DNA from: Zingiber officinale | Lineage: Eukaryota; Streptophyta; Magnoliopsida; Zingiberales; Zingiberaceae | Direction of reading: 5' to 3' | NCBI RefSeq assembly: GCF_018446385.1 | Contig: NC_056000.1 | Location: 51,554,722 to 51,618,721 of the forward strand | Length of the DNA stretch: 64,000 nucleotides | Part shown: positions 46,238 through 57,834 of the stretch, in pieces | Layout of the letters: each line of letters starts with the position of its first letter | Position numbering within the stretch: the stretch's first letter is position 1 | Notes under the pieces: model-generated | The model's database searches: none | The model's input: the letters and a program-made list of their open reading frames with translations, nothing else | What the model was told of the DNA's origin: nothing | Position numbers and translations under genes: made by a program

Positions 46238-47028
46238 TAAGTGATTCAATTTATCTGAGTGTCTTGCGATTGAGATTTAATTATAATAGAATCCCAAGGT
46301 TATAAGTGATTAGGTGGAAGTCAAGTATATTGCCAAATACTGGACATCTTACAATATGCTAATGCTATAAATCCTCCTGCATATCAATAAATAAATATAA
46401 CTACACTTATCAGACCTTTTCAATCGCTGAGACTCGAATTCTATCCCTTTGGAGGCAAGAATTAGCATGCGATCACCAATTACCAACAAAGCTCTCAAAT
46501 TTTGTTAAATCGAACTACGAATTTGAGGTATGGAGAAGTATTTTGTCAGCACTCTTGCACTAGAACACGTCGGAGAGGTTACAAATACTGATGGAGGTTT
46601 TGCAGTCGGAGGGGCTGCTGCTTAGAATACCACCCCACGGGGAAGTAGATGCGTAGGTTTCAGTTTATGTGGAAGAGGAAAGGGAGGGTTCTCAGCTACC
46701 AGTGATAGTTGAAAAATCAAATTTTCCACAAAAAAGTCGACCAACTTTGAATGTTGCTCAAATAACTTTCATCAAAAGTAAGTAGGCAAAATGCAGTGTA
46801 TTCTAAGTCGGAAAAATGCAGTAAAAATTGAATGCGTGATTCAATAAAATGCAGTATAAACAATATTGAATCAACTCGGTAATGAAATACCCACAATTGG
46901 AGCGAGAAGCTGAAGACAGAATAACAATGTCAATAACTAGGCAACATCACTCTATTAACAAGGATGATGGTCAGCACAAGAAAACTTCATCAAAACGTCA
47001 GCATCTTAATTGCAAAACCACTGATGAT
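46238..47028. other. Intergenic between convergent genes; weak tRNA-like stretch
   Basis: On the minus strand about 46500-46430 reads GAGCTTTGTTGGTAATTGG, ATCGCATGCTAATTC and ATAGAATTCGAGTCTC, which loosely mimics box A and box B of a tRNA. It does not close into a convincing cloverleaf and may be the head of an old SINE. The rest is featureless or 3' UTR of eIF3f. Confidence 0.3.
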
Positions 47029-49943
47029 TTACAATATCTGAGCGGCCGTATTCAACTTTTCTGCAATGCCGAGTTGTGTTTTAACGAGGCTTGATAAGTA
47101 AACTAAAGCTAGATTGTCCTGTGACAAAGAAAAGGATCTCACATAAGCAACTAGAAAAATGAAGGTCCGTAATAATTCTAGCGATCTTCCAGTGGGAAGA
47201 AAAGAAATGCAGTAGGCATATATAGTCAGGCTATTGCACATCGCATAGAGATGCATTTATCTTGTGAGAAAAACTCTAAGCGCATCGAGTAAAGGATACA
47301 AAGTCTTGCAAGAAACAATTTAAACAATCATTTGCGAAAACAACTATGATTTTGGAAAGAGTCTTCACCTGAATCTTGTCATTGAAGACCTTGTCAAAAG
47401 CTGCTGTTGACATTCTTGGAACTGAAGCCAATGTGTCCGCCAGAAATCTCCCGATATCATTATTTGGGGTTACTCGTCCCTCCTAGAAAATCGCATAGAA
47501 TCTACATTGTATACCCGTAAATTAAAAGGTACAAAGTCCATTGACAGTTGAGACCCTTACCACAACATCATCAACATATTTGTAAATCTCATCGAGCAGA
47601 GAATACAATCTCTCCATTGAAGCTTCCATTCCTTCGAGATCATTAGGGAGCTTATCAACAGCAGTTGTCTTCAAAATGTCAACTAGCAAACCCAAAGAAG
47701 AAAGCAGTTACTTTGTTGTTCAAATGAAACAGTAAAAATAAGAGAGAGGATGACACCCTGTTATTAGTACTGAATAAATGATGAAATAAATTACATATTA
47801 CAGGTAGGAAATAACTAAATATAAGATGAAATAAGAAAATTTCGTAGATGTAAAGTAGATATATCTTTTGGGGCTATAGCTAAAAATATTCTGATTTAAT
47901 CAGGCAGCTTTTGCGAAAATTTATATGGACGGTTCAATCAAATGATTAATCAATGCACCATTTCATAGGAACCGTAATCTTAAAAGATGTTCCTTCAGTC
48001 ATGATTCGTTAATGGAATTTGCTTGAAAAACATCCAAAAGGGCAAACATACAAAGGCCATTAATCAGTAGGGTCAAAGTTTAAAAATTAGAAACGCATCA
48101 AACCATGTTCTAGGACTGTAGAAATAGCATACCTAAGGTCAAAGTTTAAAAATTAGAAACGCATCAAACCATGTTCTAGGACTGTGGAAATAGCATACCT
48201 AAATTGCATTCTAGACAGTCCAATAATGACACAAAATCACGAGATGCAAGCCTAGACTAAGTCATGATAAAAAATCCAGCCTATCCTACTACAGAAACAA
48301 GATAAATGCAAAATATTTAAACTACTCAAGTCCAAGTTCATACATCCAACCCGTTCTGCTTCAATCATCCTCAAATCCAAGGAAATTTCTTGAAATTGTG
48401 CAGCAAGTGGTCTATCTCCAAGAGACAAATTAGAAGAGACATAACCTTTTATGGATGCCTCCCCATTTTTGAACCTTGTATCAACAGTGAGATGGATAGG
48501 TGGAATGGAACTTTGTGCTTCTTTAAGTTCTTTTACATAGAATTCATGTATCAAGGCACTACCACCCGAAACACCAAAACCAGTCGAAAACCTGTGATTA
48601 GGATAGCAAGAGGCATCAGTAGCTTTCAAGATGCAAAGAAATCTAACTCTATTACCAATTGCTTCAGTGTTAATAATCACGACAATGACTCAACCTCCAT
48701 TTAGGACATGAACTAAACAGAATTAACTAGCTACTAAAATTGAACAAATTAGCACCATGACAACTAGTCCCAAGCCCCAAAGACATTGTTGGAAATACAG
48801 AATCATGACTAGTTACAAAAAACAAGCTGAAAATTTTTTGTTATTGACAGAAAACATTGATGGTGAAATCAGATCTTACAATAATGGTAGAGTATGTTAA
48901 AACAAATATAACTCAGGATTAATCGTTCAGAATCACATTAGATGAAGTTGAAGCAGTATAGGATACAAAAGGCCAATATTTGTCAAAGAGATGCAAGGAA
49001 TTCAGAACATGATGTCCAAGTGACAGTGATCTTGTTAACCTTAGAAAGTATCCTGTATACAATAAAATGCGCATTATTAACTCAGAAGAGGAAGCAAGAG
49101 GAATGCTTGTCCATATAGAAAAAAATGAAATCAATAAGAATGCCAAAATTTTAGTTAGAATGGCTATTAGTTATTTGATGGAGATGAAAAACTTCCACGA
49201 AGAAAACATATGATCAAATAAATAGTTTCAGAAGACACCATCTAAGATTATATGAGCCCCATAAGACAGTCACTATTTGAAAAAAATTAAACCTATAAAT
49301 TTTTATTCCATTTTTTAATTAATACAAAAAGGTGAAAAATGGTAACTAGAGAAAAAAAAATAAACCCATAGGTTTTGTATTCCATTTTTAAATAATAAAA
49401 AAATGTTAAGAAACTATTAGATAGAAAACTATGTACATGATAACATAATAAACAGCAGACTAACCTACCATCCAACAAGTACTTCCTTGGGATTAACTTT
49501 TAGGTGAGACAAATACATGTTGCGATGGTAATCGACATCTAATGCAACCTGAGATCAAAAGTTGAAAAGCAATCATAAATGAAGGCTAAAATATATGGTC
49601 TTTCTGCGAATACTTGAGACAAAATATTGATTGAAATCAACATGACAATCACATTTCTTATAGATCCTCAATGAGTCCAAATAAAAATTTTCCTAGAAAA
49701 AAAAACACTGAACGAGGATAAAGCAGGGGGGCGAACCTGGTCGGCGGACTCGTTGTGAGGAACTGCGTAGGAGTTTTTGATCTCGACGACGCCATCAGAA
49801 ACGGAACCGAGGAGGGTTCCAATCACGCGGTCGGCCTGGTCGGGGCGACGGACATAGCAGTCGCAGATATTGAAGAGGACGACGGCGTGGATCTTGGCGG
49901 AGACGACGGGCGAGAAAGGAGGGAAGAACTGCAGCACCGCCAT
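47029..49943 (-). CDS. eIF3f: Eukaryotic translation initiation factor 3 subunit F (eIF3f)
   Basis: Six exons on the minus strand: 49943-49737, 49548-49469, 48591-48344, 47682-47561, 47482-47369 and 47118-47029, with correct GT-AG borders and phases (0,2,1,0,0), encoding 286 residues, the usual plant eIF3f size. An N-terminal MPN domain begins AKIHAVVLFNICDCYVRR, continues RVIGTLLGSVSDG, NSYAVPHNE, then VLVGWFSTGFGVSGG, LIHEFY and IHLTVDT. The JAMM zinc-protease residues (H-x-H ... D) are absent, as expected for an MPN-minus subunit. SSNLSLGDRPLAAQFQEI and the C-terminal NNDIGRFLADTLASVP and VKTQLGIAEKLNTAAQ are strongly conserved family blocks. In the eIF3 complex, eIF3f and eIF3h form an MPN pair supporting 40S recruitment. 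The gene is on the same strand as the coiled-coil gene beyond 51790. Introns hold only small repeats. Confidence 0.96.
48071..48202. repeat. 66-bp tandem duplication in eIF3f intron 3
   Basis: 'ggtcaaagtttaaaaatt' through 'atagcatacctaa' occurs at 48071-48136 and again at 48137-48202, with one substitution visible (ctgtag / ctgtgg). The near identity suggests a recent duplication. Confidence 0.95.
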
Positions 49944-50121
49944 GAGGTGAGATCGAAGAGCAGGGAGCCGAGAGTGGGAACGCGGTGGCGCAGCCTTTGG
50001 CTAGGGCTGTTTCTCTGGCAGAAGTAACGCTGACAGAGTGAGAGGAATGATGCTCCCTCCTATAAAATATATAATAATTAATTTTATTCAGATTAGTTTT
50101 TCAAAATACCGTACACGTGGC

Positions 50122-50271
50122 CACTCAAAATGGGCCAGACCGCTCAAGAACAGTTTGCTTACTGCGTAGAACTGGGCCTAGCCCAATCTACTACGACACT
50201 CAAAATGGGCCAGACCGCTCAAGAACAGTTTGCTTACTGCGTAGAACTGGGCCTAGCCCAATCTACTACGA
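50122..50271. repeat. 75-bp tandem duplication upstream of eIF3f
   Basis: Two copies of a 75-bp unit beginning 'cactcaaaatgggccagac' and ending 'cccaatctactacga' lie at 50122-50196 and 50197-50271, apparently identical. They contain GGGCCTAGCCC and TGGGCC elements. TGGGCY motifs (site II / telobox-associated) are common in promoters of plant translation genes, and this pair sits 180-330 bp upstream of the eIF3f start codon. Confidence 0.95.
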
Positions 50272-51789
50272 GCCCTAATAGATCAATTAATCTCACAATA
50301 TAAATGCGTGTAATTAATTAAATTAATGTTAATAGTTAGTGTCAATTAACACTATTTGTCTCTCTTAATACATCGATGACGGCAGCTTAAAAGGGGCGCA
50401 TAAAAAATCAGCAAGAACGCGTTTAATGTGGAGTTAAAGGTTTCTTACCTTCGAGCACCAAAACCTTGAGCGGTATTGAATCTCTGCATGCATCTTATTC
50501 ACCATCTATCGCAATAGTCGAGCAAATTTCAGTGTATAAAGCTCAATGAGGTCCACCCAATCTTATTCCTTTTCAAAACTAAACTCCAGGTCCTTGTGCT
50601 AATCATAACATGGATACAATAAGGCAAACAAAAGATGCAATATAAAAAGTCTGATAGATCATCATGGGTCCACCAATGCATTTAACTTTTCAGGCAACAT
50701 CGAAACCATCCGATTCTGTTTTATCAGCAAATCTGCATGATATCTGACTAGGGAGTTTTTCAGTTAATTTTCTGATGTTCTTCAATATGGGGTTATGAAA
50801 TGGCAAGGACCATATAAAATTGCAATTAAACAAGTTGACTATAATTCACTTAAAAAGAAGGTAAATAAATTGTGAAGTGAATTGAAACCGAGACCAGGTG
50901 CTAATAACATGTAACCAATCTATCAAGCTCTCCAAGAATTAAATACTAATAGTTGCATAATTTTTCTCCTTTTTCCTCCTTTGCGTATCAGTTCCAATCA
51001 TGAATCTGGGCACAAACTCAGAACAAAAATTCAGCATGTAGGGAAAAGCGTAGGGGTTTGGAACGGGCCATCAAGCTTCTGTTCCACAGCAACTAACCTC
51101 TGATCAGTAGATCCTACAATCAAATAAAACAAGTTATTTGTCAGAGTAATGAGGCAAAAATTCTATGTTCAGAACAACGGAAAAAACTTGAGATGATCAA
51201 TAAGAATTCACGTGCTTGATTTTTAAATAAGCCAATTAATTTCAGAAGGTAAATGGGGGGAGCATTTGCATTAACCCTCTCTGACTAGACAAAATATAGA
51301 TTTCTGTAACCTGTGCTGTTGATTCAAAATAGTTGGAACTTGGAACAGCAACTTCTCTTCTTTGTTGTCATATCGAAAAATTAGTAAAACATTATAACAA
51401 GGAATCTTTTGGTACGTAATTTTCATGATCAAAATGGAACAAAAAAATAGTCTGAATATGATGACTTATTCATTGCAAGAAAAAGTATACCCACCTTTTA
51501 AAGGAGCAATTGCTTAGTTTATCTATCTAAAAAACAACAATAAAGATGAATTAAGACGGTACAAAAGAGAGGAGAGTGCCATGAATAATAGTGATTTAAA
51601 AAAACTTATGCAAAAACTAACATCATCCTCCTGAAGAAGAAAAATGATGACAAGCTACGCTTACTATGGCCGGGAATTCAAGCCAGAACCAGAGAACCTG
51701 AGAAACGGTCAATATTTTGAATCATCTAACTACTCAAAATTGAGCATAGTTAAATCAATCCCAAACAAATACAATTGCAAATGCTAATG
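50272..51789. other. Intergenic, 3' flank of the coiled-coil gene
   Basis: AT-rich sequence between the eIF3f promoter and the end of the coiled-coil gene. It may include that gene's 3' UTR and possibly an extra terminal exon near 51050-51115. No other gene was recognised. Confidence 0.45.
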
Positions 51790-54700
51790 CTAATGGTACC
51801 TCCCCTGCTGCTTCCCTCCGAAGCTACGTCTTCCATTGCCCATCCCTTTGTTTTGCAAAATGTTGCTATCATGGTTTAATGTATTTCTAACTGCAGAGTC
51901 CACTGATGAATTTCCAAGTTTGATTTCAGATGGTAAGCCACTAACCTCTTGCACATTTTTTAATTTATTAAAAATACTTAAGTCTGACAGTCCTTGAACA
52001 ATATTTGATCTGACATCATTTGGATGGACATCTTGTCTTGTTGAAATGTGGGTGCAGCTGTCACATTGGGTTCCTGCATTACCCACTGCAGTGTCATCTG
52101 CATAAGGCACAGAGCTCACAGCTTTTGATTCAACTGATTGTGACATTTTTTGGCGATTGACTTGGGCCACTGGCGTGACAGCAACAGAAGGTAGTAAAGA
52201 TGTATAAGGAGCAGAAGAAGCAGAAGCAGCAGCAGCAACTTTGGCAACAGCTGCTGTTGCAGATATGATTTGTTGTGCTCCTCCACGTAAGTGAATAAAA
52301 TCCCCTTCAATAACAAATAACTGGAATTGCAACAGAAAACTTCAATGAACATGAACACAGGTTCCAGAGTATAGAAGCGCATGAAAAAAGCTTACTTGAG
52401 GGTGACGAGCAACAAAATCATCAAGCTTTCCATATTGTTTCTTGTAGTCATGCCAATGTAGGGGGGACAGCATTTTACCAAGCCTATTTGGAAGCTAAAC
52501 AAAAGGCAGATAAGATTTTAAAAAGGGAGAAGATGGCAGATAGTGATATTAGCATATTACAATATTGGATACTTACTGTTGTACTGATTCTGATTTTGCC
52601 ATCTGATCCAGCAGGAATTGCCCGAACAATGCAAACCAAAAGTGATCGTTCATCTAGAAGCTTGGGCTCTAATGGTGTTTTACTAAGTAGCAAAGTACCA
52701 GAAATTGGAGCCACGGATATAGTAGATTCTGTAGTACCATTTGAACTGACAGAGTTTCGACTAGTTTGTGCGTTGCCAGGAATAGGGCACTGTTGTCCAG
52801 ATTTCAACACCTCTTCCTGGGATTGACTCCCATTGGGTAAAATGTGTTCAGTCTGTAAAAAGAAATGCAAACAAGAAACACACCTGTAGACTGATTTTTG
52901 CATAATTTTCAATGAGGATACTTATGTTCATCAAGAATTTGGGACCACAATTAGCAGCTGCCCTTCTTGAATAAATGCATGCAAAGTGACATGATAGACA
53001 AACCTTAGTTTCTGTCTTCTTCTCTGAGGGGCAGTATTCTCTTGCAAAATCCAAATGAGAATGTTCATCCAGTGCACCTTGAGGCTGTTGGGTAGCTGGG
53101 GCCTGTCTAACACTGGATTTGAGCACCTAGAATCAAAAGGCTGGCATCAGTTTAATATCTAGAATTAGATATTGCAGAATAACGATTGAGAACTAGAGGT
53201 AGTTTCATATGATCACCTGAACTTCGCCTGAACTGTTGCCTGAATGGATAGACACTTGTTTTTCACTGTGGCTGCTAAGATTCTCCGGGAGGACAGACTG
53301 TATTTCACCATGTAGATTGAAGCTATAATGAGCATCTGGTCCTATAAGAGTGTGCTCTGTTTGATTTGATGAACCCTTGCTCTGGTTAGGTGTCTGAGAT
53401 ACATCTGAAAGGGCCTAACACAAACAAAATAGAAATGGTAGGTGAAAAAATGTGATAGTTATGAAACACAAAATTTTTTTAAAAAAAAAGAAAAAAATCC
53501 CTTGTACCAGTACCAGCTGTTTTTGTAACGGTTGATGATTTGGAATGGTAGGCATTGATTGATAATGATCCATGTGGGATTTTGGAATATGTGAATTGGT
53601 GAGTGCCATAGTGACCGGAACACTTGAGGGATTCAGCACATAAGAATGCACAGGGGCAATTTGTCCAGGAGAAATGAAGCCATTTGTTCCAATTAGAGAT
53701 GATTGCAGGAGAGGAACACCAGGGCCATGCTCACTCTGGAAAAAGAACAAAATTTAGCATATGAAACTCTAACAGACATAATGACACACTACATATTTAC
53801 AGTAAATTTGCATGGAAAAAAAAGAATAACAGCAAGTGGGAATTTGATAAAATATACATAAAATATACCATGAAGGTGTAATAAATAAAATGCCACCCGT
53901 TGTCTTACCATACTAAATCAGATATTATTCATTTGTACAAGAGGGAATGGAATGGAATTTCTCCTTGATTCATTCAAAGAGAATCCTGATCTTCTAAAAG
54001 AGGATAAATGAGAAGAAATTTACTTTCGGATTATACATGTTTTATCTTCTTCCAATTCTTCTATCCCTTTAAATGCAGTTGAACCAATACTGCAACTCAC
54101 CACCAATACAAGTAAATTCCTGAAGTTAATATGGACATCACTCCTCAAATACCATCAAAGATAACTGTCACCTCCACGGGTGTGGTGCAGTGGTAAAGTA
54201 CTCATAGGAACAACTAAAGGACCAAGGTTTGAATCCCAACATGGACAATTATTCTAGATGTCGGCTTCTGAGTGTGCATAAGTTGTGCTCTGAATTTACT
54301 CGGTAGGTGAATTAGGAGAGGTCATCTGTCCCTTATCAAAAAAAAAAAAAAAAGATAACTGCCATTCAGTCAAAATATTCCTCATGTGATGAAGACCCTT
54401 GGCACCAAACCAACTCAGCAATTACAGCATGCATCAGGCAAAGCCTAGGTCTATAATCTGAATTTATTGGCATAACAGACTAAACAATGAGTAGAAGATC
54501 ATTGTTCTCCTTTCCAAAATCAGCAGCTGAGATCTCTGAGCTCTCTCATTGAAACGATCTCACAATTTCTGGCCATTGGATATCAGTGTTTCATATCATC
54601 ATGTGATAAATTTTTCTGAAGATCTTTCATTGCCTCGACTTTCAATTCTTCAGAATGTAATATTCAGAGGATCAAATATCTCCAAGAATTGTGGATTCAG

Positions 54701-57700
54701 ACTCATAATTGTCAGGATAGCCTCAATGACTCCATCACGGATGGATGTAAACTCTATTTGCCAACCTTGGTTTAGATATTTCTCCGCCTTTTGATTTTGG
54801 GGACATTTTATAAAATATGTTGATGTAAATATATGTAATATGGTACATGATGCTAAATTACATTTATTGTAAATTGGTCCAGTTTTGGACATTTTTTGGA
54901 TTTTAATATAAAAAACAAAAATTTAATCCTACTCAAATCTCAAAAAACAATAATCACAAAATACCTGAAGCATTTCAAACAATCTGATTTTTCAGGACAG
55001 TTTGGTTCATCTTTCTAGGTTGAGTTGAGTAGATACCCACCCCTAAGCTGCACTTTAATAATCTCAGAAACCATTTTCAATTCCATGCTTTTTTATTAAC
55101 TCTACAGATTCATCTAGTCATTCTCATCCTGGTACAAGTCGTCAAACCTATTTTTTGTATGTTTTTTGTTTCTTTCATTGGTTGTATGGACAGCGTTGAT
55201 TGACAAAGTGTTGATATTGACCTCTCACTTAAATTTAAACAATACTTAAATAGGAACAGGTAAAGACAAAGGAGAATCCAAAAAATTCATCAAAACAGAA
55301 CAATTCATAAACAAATAGGCTAAATATCCATGTTTATTCTTCCAAGAAAAACAATGATGTCATTGCAGCTTATCATGTTTTAAGACTTTCAGTTCCAATA
55401 ATATAATAGACTAATGAGTTTCGACTGGGCACTATACAGTTATACAAACAGTTTGGATGAATATTAACAAAATTTACCAACAAATATTACCAAGAAGTAA
55501 CACATCTCGATGATTAATAAATGCAAGCAAACAATATTAGAAAAATATGTTCACCGATTCCACGGATAAAAGAAAGATCTTAACTAGCATGCAGAGGAAG
55601 AGATTGTTTACTGTGTGTTATTGTAGCATGAAATGAAAAGAAAGGCCGCCACACTTTATCTTACCTTAGAAGAAGAATTTGAAGTTGAAATATACGCTGT
55701 AGTTCCATCTACACTTGCATCAGATATGAACCCCAACAGAGCATTTGATTTGATGTCATCTTTTACATTAATCTGGTTTGCATTATAAGAAGATGAATCC
55801 ATGGAGTTTGCAGGATTAACTTGTTGGTTATCTTTGTATTTTCCAGCACTTTCCCTTGCCTCAGACAACTCCAGTTGAAGTTGTTGTATGACTTGCATAT
55901 GATGACGATCCATTTCAACAAACTAGCAAGGCGCCAAAGATTAGTTATAGAAGAGGAAGCAACCAAATAAAAGATTGTGGATGCACAATATAGCACAGAT
56001 GAAAAAAATCCATGATTACACTTTTGTAGCAGACAGAGACACAAAGCATTAGTAATCTAACCTGTCGTTGGATACCGATCCAGCATTGGTTAAACTGCTC
56101 AGTGCGCTCTCGTAGCTCAGCTTGCAATGACTGGTTAGTGGAGGTATGCAAAGCATCCATTTCTTGAACACGTGAAATCCATGAGTGTGCCTCCCTCAAT
56201 TGTTCATCCTTAAAATGAATCGTTTCTTGTGCAAGTTGATTCTGAAAGGAAGAATATTATATTACTTTGCTTCATAACAACAGAAGGATACATCATTGGA
56301 GAGGATATATAACCAGACAAATTTTAAGCAAATGCATTAGCAGTAGAATGGAAGAAGAAAAAACTATTAAAATGACCAATTGCGTTTATCATAAATCCAG
56401 TACAAGCAGATCAAAGTTTTATATTAAAAAAGTTTAGGAAGCAACTCCTGGCAAAATATATGGCAGGTGGACATAATATTCTCTGCACAATATTTTTATT
56501 GGTTTGGTGAATGATTGGCAGTCTCCAGAAAATTTATCTGCCAACTGTGAATAAGCTTATTCAGAACCTTTAGTAAAAGTGTGTTGTGCTAACTCTTCTG
56601 ACAATATGCCTCCAGTCATGTGAAAATCCAATTTCACTAACCAGATATCAATTGTCTAAGTTGATACTATCTGCCAAGTTTACCACAAATCTTTAGGTAC
56701 AACCGCTAAGTATTTCCATTAACACTCATCTTCACAAGCTCAGAAAAATGGCAGTCAGATCACTAACTGTCAGTGCATTTTTTGCTACGGCTCAATCTAT
56801 TTTCTATTGGCAACTTGACAAAAGGACACAGTCTTGTCAGTTTTTCTTGATACTTTTAATTCCCTATTATAATGCCAGTTATTGAATCTTGAAGAATGAA
56901 ATGTAGCTGTAATGAAGGAAATTATTAGACTTTTTCCACACTAATGTATAACTTATTACAACTTTACATACAACATTGTTTGTTCACATGTTTATAAAAA
57001 AAAAAAAATCTAACTATTCATAAGCAAGTTCATAGCACTTCCCACTCGGCCACTCCCCTCCATCCAACTGATTCATATATGTAGGATTTGAAAGAAGGCT
57101 GGGGAGTGGGGGCAGCTTTAAAAAGAAAACTCTGTTTAGGGTCCACAAAACAAAGGAATGGACGATGAAGAAAATGAACAAAAGTAAAGAGAGAAAAGCA
57201 ATGATAACTCAGTTTTTTATGTGATTCGGTAGCCCTTAGGCTCCTACTCCACAGCCTATGGGATCTTTCGATAAGTCGCTCCACAAATTCCACTAGCTTT
57301 CTCCTTCTTGGATAGCTTTGGACGTGGAGAAACCTCATGCTTACAAAAGAGTAAAGAAAAATACAAAGTATGAAAAGTATGGAAAAGAGAGCCCGAGAGT
57401 AAAGATTTTGGCTTAGTAGATTTGTTGTAGAAGTTGAATAAATTTATAGCCAACATGTCCTATATTTATAAGCCTCTCCCAAGCTTCCAAGAAATCTCAA
57501 CCGACAGCCCCTTTAGCATTAGTCAACTAGTCACTCAACCGCTTTTCTTGTTGTTTCAATTGATAGGTTGCATAGTTATTTAAGGCATGAGACGTCCAAA
57601 AGCGCATAGATGCTCTGGGCCTGAGATGTACGATGCAAGGTGAGGCGCACATCTTACTAAAGTAATGCACTCTGGGTATAAATTTTTACAATTCAAATAT

Positions 57701-57770
57701 AAATATATATATAGAGAAATATTATGCTGTGGTGCCTTATGTGCGGTTTTGCTACGGTACTTGCCACATA

Positions 57771-57834
<64 letters not shown>

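Noticed and set aside
46430-46500. Functional tRNA gene on the minus strand
   Set aside because: Box-like motifs are present but arms do not pair well enough for a cloverleaf; likely an old SINE head or chance.
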